Below, piece after piece: positions 1 through 6,546 of a DNA stretch of 9,773 nucleotides. This DNA is from Lachnospiraceae bacterium (GTDB lineage: Bacteria; Bacillota; Clostridia; Lachnospirales; Lachnospiraceae): contig JAJQIE010000346.1 in NCBI GenBank assembly GCA_021199395.1, positions 1 to 9,773 of the forward strand, written 5' to 3'. A program made the translations under genes and the position numbers. The notes beneath the pieces were generated by a model. It had not been told where the DNA came from. It saw nothing but the letters and a program-made list of their open reading frames with translations, and ran no database searches. Numbering within the stretch: position 1 is the stretch's first letter; every line of letters begins with the position of its first letter.

Positions 1-600
1 GTTTTACTGACAGATGAGGCAGGGGAAGATACATACGTTGATACCTATACAGATATCGTCAGCCTTGACGGCGACGGCACGGAGGATGCATCCTCAGATG
101 AGGATACGGCTACAACAGAGGCAGCCGTTGGGGAAGCGGTGCTTGCGAGCACAGGCATAAGCTCGGCGGATAACATTCTTGCGGCGGCAAAGCTCAATCG
201 GGAGCAGGTACGCGCAAAGAGTAAGGAAGAGCTGCAGGATATGATAGACAGCGCGGATATTGCAGATGATCAGAAGCAGGAAGCGATCACGGCGATGACC
301 ACATTAACGCTCAATGCGGAAAAGGAGTCCGCCGCGGAGCTTTTGCTGGAGGCAAGCGGATATGCGGACTGCGTTGTGAGTATCACAGAGGATACCGCCG
401 ATGTCGTCATAAATGCGTCCGAGCTGACAGAAGCGCAGCGTGCGCAGATTGAAGATATCGTAAAGCGCAAAACGGAGGTGGCAGGTGAAAATATTGTGAT
501 CACACCGGCTGCGGCCGCGGATGCCGGTGGTTCGGATATTTCGGGAGATGCGGATTCTGCGGCTGAAACCGATATGGAAGAAAATGGCCAGGAGAGCTAA
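1..600 (+). CDS. spoIIIAH: Stage III sporulation protein AH (SpoIIIAH), C-terminal part, 5' end missing
   Basis: Frame 1 is open from the first base to the TAA at 598-600 (199 residues), so the gene starts upstream of the window. The block REQVRAKSKEELQDMI...DDQKQEAI...EKESAAELLLEASGY..CVVSITED..DVVINASELTEAQRAQIEDIVKRKTEV..ENIVITP matches the conserved extracytoplasmic domain of SpoIIIAH as I know the family. In sporulation the mother-cell protein SpoIIIAH pairs with forespore SpoIIQ across the engulfment space to form the feeding-tube channel; its domain resembles YscJ/FliF ring proteins. The N-terminal membrane anchor expected in the family lies outside the window. Two oddities are visible: a strongly acidic, Asp/Glu/Thr/Ala-rich linker (about residues 5-46) before the domain, and a low-complexity acidic tail of about 30 residues after ENIVITP. 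Internal GTG and ATG codons (for example 139) are not real starts because the frame continues upstream. It should be the last gene of a spoIIIA operon, since a terminator follows. Confidence 0.9.
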   Translation, partial: VLLTDEAGEDTYVDTYTDIVSLDGDGTEDASSDEDTATTEAAVGEAVLASTGISSADNILAAAKLNREQVRAKSKEELQDMIDSADIADDQKQEAITAMTTLTLNAEKESAAELLLEASGYADCVVSITEDTADVVINASELTEAQRAQIEDIVKRKTEVAGENIVITPAAAADAGGSDISGDADSAAETDMEENGQES

Positions 601-613
601 AAATACAAGAAGG

Positions 614-657
614 GCTGCGCTCTGCGGATTTCTCCGTTCCTCAGAGCGCAGGCTTTT
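614..657 (+). terminator. Intrinsic terminator after spoIIIAH
   Basis: TGCGCTCTG (616-624) pairs perfectly with CAGAGCGCA (642-650), and the outer C615-G651 pair extends the stem. A small inner stem, CGGA (625-628) with TCCG (633-636), caps it. A short run TTTT (654-657) follows. The hairpin starts 13 bases after the spoIIIAH stop. The U-tract is short, so termination may be partial. Confidence 0.7.
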
Positions 658-715
658 ACAAATAATAAAAGTGCAGAGAAATAATAAAAATGTGAAAAAA
701 ATGTGAAAAATCGAC

Positions 716-744
716 TTGACTTATACGCCCTGGCAGAATAAAAT
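716..744 (+). promoter_or_regulatory. Sigma-A-type promoter for the PPC-repeat protein gene
   Basis: TTGACT (716-721) and TAAAAT (739-744) are separated by exactly 17 bases. The surrounding 660-757 region is very AT-rich, which is typical of an UP-element-like context. Transcription would start near 751, giving a leader of about 90 bases before the start codon at 843. This separates the gene from spoIIIAH transcription. I found no operator or riboswitch in the leader. Confidence 0.65.
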
Positions 745-842
745 AAAAATAATAAAGTCTGAGGCGGGAAATGATAACATACCACAAATCTGAGGGACTG
801 TGGATAGTATCAAAGAATCGGACAATAAAAACAAGGGAGGAT

Positions 843-2042
843 ATGAGTGTGATAAAATCAACAAAAAAGAAATCTCTTCTGTTTGTATTATTTTTGCTCC
901 TTGTATTAGTGACGAGTTATGTACAGGCAGATGATATCAAAGTGATTTCTGTGAACAGTTCTGTAAAATGGCAGCCGACGGAGCGTGGGTATATTACCTA
1001 TCAGTTCAAGGTATCCTCCACTGGAAAGATGAATGTCATTTTAAAGCACAAGAACCTTTATTCTACAGATACATACTGGACAGTCGAACTGCTGGCTGAC
1101 GATATGGATACGGTGCTTCAGACCTACGATTCGACCGGTACGGATACTACATATACTGGAGCGAGCTTTGGCGTAACAAAAGGAACCTACTATGTCAGAG
1201 TATATGCGAGGAAGTCATGTTCCCACAAGTTCAGCGATACGCCGGTTACGCTGAATGTGAAGTTTGTGGAGTCGAGTAACTGGGAGGTTGAGTACAATGC
1301 TTCTAAAAAGGAAGGCAACAACAAGCAGGGTACGGCGACCCCTCTGACATTGAATAAATATAAATACGGTACTATTTATTCAAAGTCCGATGTTGATTAT
1401 TACACTTTCAAGGCGAAAAGCGACGGCTATGTGACGATTACGTTCAAGCATAAAAATATTTATGAAGCAGATGCTTACTGGACTGTTCAGCTTGTAAACT
1501 CTAAGACAGGAGTGGTTTATGAAACTACATCGGCTGGCACGAAGAAGAGTCTGACTACTACAACTATTGGTGTGTCGAAAGGTACCTATTTTGTCAGGAT
1601 AAGCTGTGCCGGTAACAATTACAGCAGTGTGGATTACAGTGTTCGTGTAAAATATACGAAATCTTCTTCATGGGAGCAGGAATATACCAGCTCGACGAAT
1701 AAGTACAACAATTCCATGTCAAGCGCAAATAAGCTTACAGTAAACAAGACTATGAGTGGTACGCTCAGCACGGAATCTGATGTGGATTACATGAGATTTA
1801 CCATAAAGTCAGCCGGAAGTGTCAATATTATTCTCAGCCATAAGTATATTGCGAATGCTCACACATATTACAAGATTTCACTATATAATTCTCGGACGAA
1901 ACTGGTGACGAGTTTTGTATCAAAGGGTGTTGATGTAGCAGTTTCAAAATCAATTAAGCTAAGTTCGGGAACCTATTTTGTCAGGATAGAAAAAGGCGCT
2001 AAATGGAATTCATCTCCATACAAGATCACAGTGAAAAAATAA
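843..2042 (+). CDS. Secreted protein with three PPC-like beta-sandwich repeats
   Basis: The product is 399 residues counted from ATG 843. It opens with a clear signal peptide: Lys-rich residues 5-10, a hydrophobic stretch at 11-24, and a likely cleavage after VQA (residue 29). The mature part is three repeats of about 120-130 residues. Each has a hydrophobic strand pattern, a KHKN/SHKY turn (68-71, 202-205, 332-335) and a final GTY(Y/F)VR(V/I) strand (114-120, 247-253, 376-382). Repeats 2 and 3 also carry SDVDY (182-186, 312-316), and SS(N/S)WE(V/Q)EY linkers precede them. This pattern fits the bacterial pre-peptidase C-terminal (PPC) domain family, which accompanies secreted enzymes or binds polymers. 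No catalytic domain, LPXTG motif or transmembrane anchor is present, so a binding, adhesion or matrix role is inference. Start choice is uncertain: GGAGG (836-840) lies only 2 bases from ATG 843 but 8 bases from the in-frame GTG at 849. An upstream in-frame ATG at 771 has no well-spaced site and would bury the signal peptide. Confidence 0.85.
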   Translation: MSVIKSTKKKSLLFVLFLLLVLVTSYVQADDIKVISVNSSVKWQPTERGYITYQFKVSSTGKMNVILKHKNLYSTDTYWTVELLADDMDTVLQTYDSTGTDTTYTGASFGVTKGTYYVRVYARKSCSHKFSDTPVTLNVKFVESSNWEVEYNASKKEGNNKQGTATPLTLNKYKYGTIYSKSDVDYYTFKAKSDGYVTITFKHKNIYEADAYWTVQLVNSKTGVVYETTSAGTKKSLTTTTIGVSKGTYFVRISCAGNNYSSVDYSVRVKYTKSSSWEQEYTSSTNKYNNSMSSANKLTVNKTMSGTLSTESDVDYMRFTIKSAGSVNIILSHKYIANAHTYYKISLYNSRTKLVTSFVSKGVDVAVSKSIKLSSGTYFVRIEKGAKWNSSPYKITVKK

Positions 2043-2066
2043 GTGATGTGTAAATCACATTCAGTA

Positions 2067-2095
2067 AAGCAGATGGAGAAATCCATCTGCTTTTT
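2067..2095 (+). terminator. Strong intrinsic terminator after the PPC-repeat gene
   Basis: AAGCAGATGGA (2067-2077) pairs perfectly with TCCATCTGCTT (2082-2092) around a GAAA tetraloop (2078-2081), followed by TTTTT (2091-2095). It lies 24 bases after the stop codon. Its U-tract is also the left end of the 22-bp inverted repeat that follows. Confidence 0.9.
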
Positions 2096-2137
2096 ATCAT
2101 ACAGGAAAGTTCTTCGAACTTTCCTGTATGATAAAAA
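2091..2137. repeat. Perfect 22-bp inverted repeat with 3-base loop
   Basis: Arms 2091-2112 and 2116-2137 are exact reverse complements around TTC (2113-2115); the core is CATACAGGAAAGTTC and its complement. The left arm starts with T5 and the right arm ends with A5, so the hairpin is not followed by a T-run on either strand and is not a canonical terminator. It shares 2 bases of stem, and the whole U-tract, with the terminator at 2067-2095. It could be an mRNA-end-protecting hairpin, part of a compound terminator, or a copy of a dispersed palindromic element (REP/MITE-like). Confidence 0.85.
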
Positions 2138-2171
2138 ATTATGCACACGAATGCGTATGGAATTATGCAGC

Positions 2172-2200
2172 TTGCACTGTAGTCATAAGGAACCTTATAT
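2172..2200 (+). promoter_or_regulatory. Promoter of the NRPS operon with embedded palindrome
   Basis: TTGCAC (2172-2177) and TTATAT (2195-2200) are spaced by 17 bases. Transcription would start about 15 bases before the ATG at 2222, so the leader holds little more than the ribosome binding site (AAGAGG 2208-2213). A palindrome, ATAAGG-AA-CCTTAT (2185-2198), covers the end of the spacer and most of the -10 box. That is where a repressor operator would sit. No regulator gene is in the window. Confidence 0.5.
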
Positions 2201-2221
2201 GGGACGCAAGAGGAAACCAGT

Positions 2222-5200
2222 ATGAATAATTTGTATTTTACTGCCGCACAAAAGAGTGTAGCACATTTGCAGGAAATGTACCCGAATTTGGGGGTATGCA
2301 ATATTGGGGGAAGCGTTCAGTTGGGACGATATTGCGATGAAAAAAGGCTGAAGAAGGTTCTCAATATACTGATTCAGGAGAATCCCGTCCTGTGTCTGCA
2401 AATAGACAGATTCGGAAAGCCATATTTAGATTTACATGAGGTAATACTGTATCAGTGGAATGGAAACGAAAATCCGACACAAGAACAATTATCTCACTGG
2501 CTGATGATTCCTTTTGGTGAAAAGGACTGTTCTTTATGTGAGTTTATGTATCGGTATACAGACGATGGAACCATCCTGTTTGTAAAAGTACATCATTTGC
2601 TTCTCGACAGCTATGGTATTACCATTTGCCTGAAAAAGCTGTTGATGCTTCTTGATAAAATAGAGGATGGAAAAAATGAATATTCTGATAACCTGGCTGT
2701 GGATAGCCGTTTTATTGACACAATGAAAGACGAGCATCCGGTTTCTGAACGTGCCCTGACCTGGTTTTCCAGGCAGTTTTCCTTAAATGATGTGTGTGGA
2801 CAGCCGATGAAAACGACAAGCTTTGGGGAGATAAATGGAACGCACAAGAGGTTTCATATACCGGATTGTCTTTTTCAGCAAATGAAGCAGGTAGAGGCGG
2901 ATCAGGGATTTTCCCTGGAGGTTCAGTTTGCAGCATCTCTCTCCGTTTATTTTGCGAGGGTGAATGGAAGCGGTAATTATACATTTGGAAGAAGCCTTCT
3001 GAACAGGAGAAAAGCGGATATGGATTTGCCCGGAATGATGGCAAATACTCTTCCGGTTTTCATCAAATTGCAGGACTCTTCTGATTTTTGGTGCTTATGC
3101 AGGAAAATAAAAGATTATTTTTATAGCATGATGAGATATTCAAATCTGGATCAGGAAATTTTGCGCCAGAGATTGGGAGTGACCAGACCGCTTTACGATG
3201 TAATGCTAACGTTTCGACGGCAGAAATTCATACCGTTTATTGGAGAGATTGAACAAAAAGAAATCGACAATCCTTTGCTGGAGATTCCTTTGCGCATTTA
3301 TCTGGATGAACTGCCAGAAGGGCTTAGGGCAGATTTTCATTATCAGATATCCTGTTACCAGGAAAAAGAGATAGAAGCTATTTATGCGAGGCTCCTTTGG
3401 ATACTGGAGCAGGGACTGAAAAATGCATACCTGAACAGAATAACCGTTTTATCAGGAGCGGATCGGAAGCTTTGGACTATGCTAAACGCGACTGAGTGTC
3501 CGTTTCCAGAGGAAACAATACTTCAGAAAATCAGGCATATTGCGGAAAAATCCGGAAGCAAAATGGCTCTATGTTACCGGGAATCTCATCTGACGTATAA
3601 GGAAATGCTTGAAAAAGCCGGACGGGTGGCATTTTTTTTGCTTGAGCATGGTGTCCGCAGCGGTAGTATCGTAGGCGTGTGCCTGGATCGCCCACTTGAA
3701 ATACCGTGCGTGTTTTTAGGAATCTGGGAGGCAGGCGCAGCCTTTTTGCCTGTCAGCACCAGGGAAAGCGAGGCGCGGGTACGGGAAGTCTCACGGATGT
3801 GTGATTATTTCTGGGATGGCAGCATTCGTCTGGATGGGATTTCCGCAGTACCTGAAACAGTCTGCTTTCCGGAATGTTCTTTCGAACTGCCCGCTTACTG
3901 TATGTTCACTTCCGGAAGTACCGGAAAAGCGAAGGCTGCAGTCATATCACACTTGTCTCTGGCATGTCGCCTTTCGTGGATGGAACAGAAATGGCATTGC
4001 GCGGACTCGGTGCTTCAAAAGGCTGCATATACATTTGACGTATCTGTCTGGGAATATTTTCTCCCTCTCTCGCAGGGAGGCTGTCTGTATCTTTTGGATG
4101 AGGCGGAAAAGAAAAATCCAGAGGTGATCCTTTCATCTCTGGCGTACAGGAAAATTCGAACGGTACATTTTGTGCCTTCCCTGTTAAGCGTATGGATGGA
4201 CTATGCACAAAAAAGAAAGGCGCAGCTTCCATATTTGGAGCATGTTTTTTCCAGTGGCGAAGCGTTATCCCCTGAGCTGGCGGATCGGTTTTATCGACAG
4301 TTTCCTGACGTCAGGCTGCATAATCTGTACGGACCGACGGAATGTACGATTGATGTGACGGGATATGATTGTAAAAAAGGAGACAAAACGATTCCGATTG
4401 GTACTCCGGCATTCTGGACTCGCGTGGAGATTGTTGACAATGAAAAAAGATGTCTTCCGCCTGGTGTAGAGGGAGAGCTTTCCATTCGTGGGGCATTGGT
4501 AGGTGAGGGTTATTATGAGTATGAGTCTGACAGATTCCGAACCGGAGAGCAGGGAGAAAAGATATTCGATACAGGCGACCGTGCCATGCTGGGCTTTGAT
4601 GGACAGATCTATTACCTTGGCAGGAGGGACGGGCAGCGTAAAATAAATGGCATGCGAATAGATCTTGAACAGATTGAATCGGTCATGCGTATGATGCCGG
4701 AAGTACAGCGTGCGGCCGTATTATGCCAAAAAAACCGGATTATTGGATTTTATATGGCAAATAAACCGGTGGAAGATATGCAACATTATCTTACGGAGAA
4801 GCTTCCATATTACTGTATTCCTTCAAAAATTGTTTTTTGCAGAGAGATGCCGCTTACTCCAAACGGGAAAATCGACCGTTCGTCCCTGTCGGAGCAGATT
4901 CCGCCCGTACACACGCATATGCCACAAAACAAGAGAGAGAAAATCCTGCTGGATTTGGTCAGGGAAGAAATCGGAATTCAGGTCGATCCGGAGGAGAATC
5001 TGTTTCTTGCCGGCCTGGACTCTCTGTCGGTGATGGCGCTGGTATTGAAAGCCGAGGAGAAGGGAATATATCTGACAACGACAGATTTTTATGAAAAACG
5101 CTCCATTCGCGCCCTGGCCGAGCTGGAAAAGCCGGGCTGCTGCTGGCTGAACCGCCAGGCTAATCAATGCCTTGTAGTTGCTTTTCCTTATGCTGCCGGT

Positions 5201-5800
5201 TCTGCGGAAGACTATACTGTGCTGGCAAAGCTTCTGAAACGATTGAAAATAGACTTTTGCGTAGCTGCTGATGCGGAAAAAATACCGGATATCAGTTTCT
5301 ATGATAAAACAGTTCTGCTGGGGTACTGTACAGGGACAGCCGAGGCATTGCGATTAGCTGCGGATATGAATGATATGGGGAAAAAGCCGGATGGAATGGT
5401 TCTGTGCGCGGCGATTCCACCATCCGAAAAGGAAGCTCAGCGTGGTTCTCCATGGAGGTTCATGAGCGATCATACAGTTGAACGATTTTTAAACTATCTG
5501 CATGGCGGTTCCGCCCGAATGGACGAGAATACGATACGCCTGTTCCGAAAGGATACGGATCGTTATTTCAGCTATTTTCAGCGTCCTGGATGTAGTGTGG
5601 ATATAAATGCTGTAATTTTACTGGGAGAGCGGGATATTCTTACTTTTCCGGCCAGATTTCGGCAAAAACAATGGAAAAAATATCTGAAAGGCAGTATAAG
5701 CTGCCATATTCTTTCGCATCGTGGTCACTTTTTCCTGGACAGAAGCGCCCGCCTGATTGCCGGGGAGATTCATAAATTGTTTGAAAAGTGCGAAAAGTAA
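2222..5800 (+). CDS. Single-module non-ribosomal peptide synthetase, C-A-PCP-TE, EntF-like, predicted serine-specific
   Basis: The product has 1192 residues. Condensation domain (about 1-410): HHLLLDS at 124-130, so the active His125 and Asp129 are present but the usual Gly is Ser; also NRR (261-263) and GMMANTLPVFIKL (271-283). Adenylation domain (about 430-890): TSGSTGK (563-569), FDVSVWE (605-611), NLYGPTE (701-707), DTGD (783-786), GRRDGQRKINGMRID (800-814), NGKIDR (881-886, catalytic Lys883). Manual alignment to GrsA gives the pocket code D-V-W-F-F-S-L-I-D-K, closest to serine codes including EntF. Carrier domain (about 903-970): GLDSLS, phosphopantetheine on Ser934. Thioesterase (about 980-1190): FPYAAGS (988-994), GYCTG (1034-1038) with Cys1036 in the nucleophile position, likely Asp1138 and His1169 (RGHFF). 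The domain resembles PF00975 enzymes. The enzyme should load Ser, condense it with an acyl or peptidyl donor, and release or cyclise it. The donor is not encoded here. Start: AAGAGG 8 bases before ATG. Confidence 0.93.
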   Translation: MNNLYFTAAQKSVAHLQEMYPNLGVCNIGGSVQLGRYCDEKRLKKVLNILIQENPVLCLQIDRFGKPYLDLHEVILYQWNGNENPTQEQLSHWLMIPFGEKDCSLCEFMYRYTDDGTILFVKVHHLLLDSYGITICLKKLLMLLDKIEDGKNEYSDNLAVDSRFIDTMKDEHPVSERALTWFSRQFSLNDVCGQPMKTTSFGEINGTHKRFHIPDCLFQQMKQVEADQGFSLEVQFAASLSVYFARVNGSGNYTFGRSLLNRRKADMDLPGMMANTLPVFIKLQDSSDFWCLCRKIKDYFYSMMRYSNLDQEILRQRLGVTRPLYDVMLTFRRQKFIPFIGEIEQKEIDNPLLEIPLRIYLDELPEGLRADFHYQISCYQEKEIEAIYARLLWILEQGLKNAYLNRITVLSGADRKLWTMLNATECPFPEETILQKIRHIAEKSGSKMALCYRESHLTYKEMLEKAGRVAFFLLEHGVRSGSIVGVCLDRPLEIPCVFLGIWEAGAAFLPVSTRESEARVREVSRMCDYFWDGSIRLDGISAVPETVCFPECSFELPAYCMFTSGSTGKAKAAVISHLSLACRLSWMEQKWHCADSVLQKAAYTFDVSVWEYFLPLSQGGCLYLLDEAEKKNPEVILSSLAYRKIRTVHFVPSLLSVWMDYAQKRKAQLPYLEHVFSSGEALSPELADRFYRQFPDVRLHNLYGPTECTIDVTGYDCKKGDKTIPIGTPAFWTRVEIVDNEKRCLPPGVEGELSIRGALVGEGYYEYESDRFRTGEQGEKIFDTGDRAMLGFDGQIYYLGRRDGQRKINGMRIDLEQIESVMRMMPEVQRAAVLCQKNRIIGFYMANKPVEDMQHYLTEKLPYYCIPSKIVFCREMPLTPNGKIDRSSLSEQIPPVHTHMPQNKREKILLDLVREEIGIQVDPEENLFLAGLDSLSVMALVLKAEEKGIYLTTTDFYEKRSIRALAELEKPGCCWLNRQANQCLVVAFPYAAGSAEDYTVLAKLLKRLKIDFCVAADAEKIPDISFYDKTVLLGYCTGTAEALRLAADMNDMGKKPDGMVLCAAIPPSEKEAQRGSPWRFMSDHTVERFLNYLHGGSARMDENTIRLFRKDTDRYFSYFQRPGCSVDINAVILLGERDILTFPARFRQKQWKKYLKGSISCHILSHRGHFFLDRSARLIAGEIHKLFEKCEK

Positions 5801-5818
5801 ATGCTCTGGAGGTAATAT

Positions 5819-6493
5819 ATGCATCCATTTATAACAATAGGAAACATTACATTTGAAAGTTACACGCTGATGATTAATTTGGGAATGCTGATTGGACTCT
5901 TTTCAACCTGGTGGCTTCTTGAACGTTACTGTGAAAAGGAGCGGTTTTGCTGGAAGCTGCTTTTGTTTCTGATTGGTATTCTGCTTGTGGGGATTCCCTT
6001 TTCTCATTTCCTGAAAAATCTGTTTGGAGGTTCGGAGGATGGAACGCATTTTCTGGGCCGGGTGCTCCTGATTTGCGTTTTTACACCGGCTTTCCTGCAG
6101 CTTTTCTGGAAAGAAGAATCAGGCAGACTTCAGGCAGCAAATGCCGTAGCAATGTATTTTGTGATACAGCATTTTTTCGACCGGATTGGTTGCTGGATGA
6201 ATGGCTGTTGCGGGGGTATTTATATAGATTGGTTGAACATGAAATTCCCGTCTCAGCTTTTCGAAGCGTTCATGATGGCAGCTTTGGGGGCGGCGCTAGC
6301 TGTGAGGATACGAAAAGGCCGGGCATTCTTTTTTCAGACCGGTATGGGATTTGCCGCTGTCATATTTGTCTCTGAATTTCTGATTGACCAGCCGGAACTT
6401 GGGAGAGTTTTGGGCCTCACCTCAGTACAATTTGGCGCAATGATATTGCTGGTATGGGGCATTGCAGGCCTGCTTCGAATCAGGAAGATTTGA
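5819..6493 (+). CDS. Divergent Lgt-like (prolipoprotein diacylglyceryl transferase family) membrane protein
   Basis: The product has 224 residues, shorter than typical Lgt (about 260-300), and is polytopic with about six or seven hydrophobic segments (roughly 14-34, 45-66, 82-98, 105-120, 146-163, 172-189, 198-218). Family signals occur in order: an N-terminal FITIGNITFESYTLMINLGM like the Lgt opening, DRIGCWMNGCCGG (121-133) at the RIGNFINGE site, FPSQLFEA (143-150) at the hPtqLYEa site, SEFLIDQPE (185-193) at the E-F-x-R-Q-P site, and LTSVQFGAM near the end. Lgt moves diacylglyceryl from phosphatidylglycerol to lipobox Cys. From memory of E. coli Lgt, Asn146, Glu151, His103 and Arg239 appear replaced (Asn and Glu by Cys125 and Cys130), while Arg143 and Glu243 seem kept (Arg122, Glu186). 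A housekeeping role is therefore doubtful. The gene starts 18 bases after the NRPS stop with GGAGG (5808-5812), so it is very likely co-transcribed with the NRPS and may act on its product (inference). Confidence 0.8.
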   Translation: MHPFITIGNITFESYTLMINLGMLIGLFSTWWLLERYCEKERFCWKLLLFLIGILLVGIPFSHFLKNLFGGSEDGTHFLGRVLLICVFTPAFLQLFWKEESGRLQAANAVAMYFVIQHFFDRIGCWMNGCCGGIYIDWLNMKFPSQLFEAFMMAALGAALAVRIRKGRAFFFQTGMGFAAVIFVSEFLIDQPELGRVLGLTSVQFGAMILLVWGIAGLLRIRKI

Positions 6494-6519
6494 CAATCCA
6501 TGAATAGCTGTGGTACGAT
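6490..6519 (+). promoter_or_regulatory. Promoter of the SGNH hydrolase gene, overlapping the Lgt-like stop codon
   Basis: TTGACA (6490-6495) is a perfect -35 overlapping the TGA stop (6491-6493). TACGAT (6514-6519) lies 18 bases downstream and is preceded by TG (6511-6512), an extended -10. Read-through from the NRPS operon is also possible because no terminator lies between. Confidence 0.6.
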
Positions 6520-6546
6520 GAGTGAAATTGTTAAGGGGGCAAAGTG

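Noticed and set aside
771..842. Upstream ATG at 771 as start of the PPC-repeat gene
   Set aside because: It would add 24 residues in front of a clear signal peptide, and the purine run ends only 2 bases before the ATG.
2091..2137. CRISPR repeat or insertion-sequence terminal inverted repeats
   Set aside because: Only one hairpin copy, no spacer array, and no transposase between or beside the arms.
2043..2225. Short plus-strand ORF of 60 codons between the PPC gene and the NRPS
   Set aside because: It is read through the terminator and the palindrome, has no good ribosome binding site and overlaps the NRPS start; chance ORF.
4823..5167. Minus-strand ORF of 114 codons within the NRPS
   Set aside because: It is opposite the A/PCP region, where the plus strand has NGKIDR and GLDSLS; no RBS.
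5321..5335. TE nucleophile Cys as a sequencing error for Ser
   Set aside because: A single base (TGT versus TCT) could explain it, so it cannot be excluded, but the frame is clean and Cys-TEs exist; kept as a finding with this caveat.
2222..5800. C-A-T-R dipeptide-aldehyde (pyrazinone) type gut NRPS
   Set aside because: The C-terminal domain is a TE-like alpha/beta hydrolase (FPYAAGS, GYCTG, RGHFF), not an NAD(P)H-binding reductase, and there is only one A domain.
5947..6375. Plus-strand ORF of 142 codons inside the Lgt-like gene
   Set aside because: Shadow frame of a gene with clear family motifs, no RBS.
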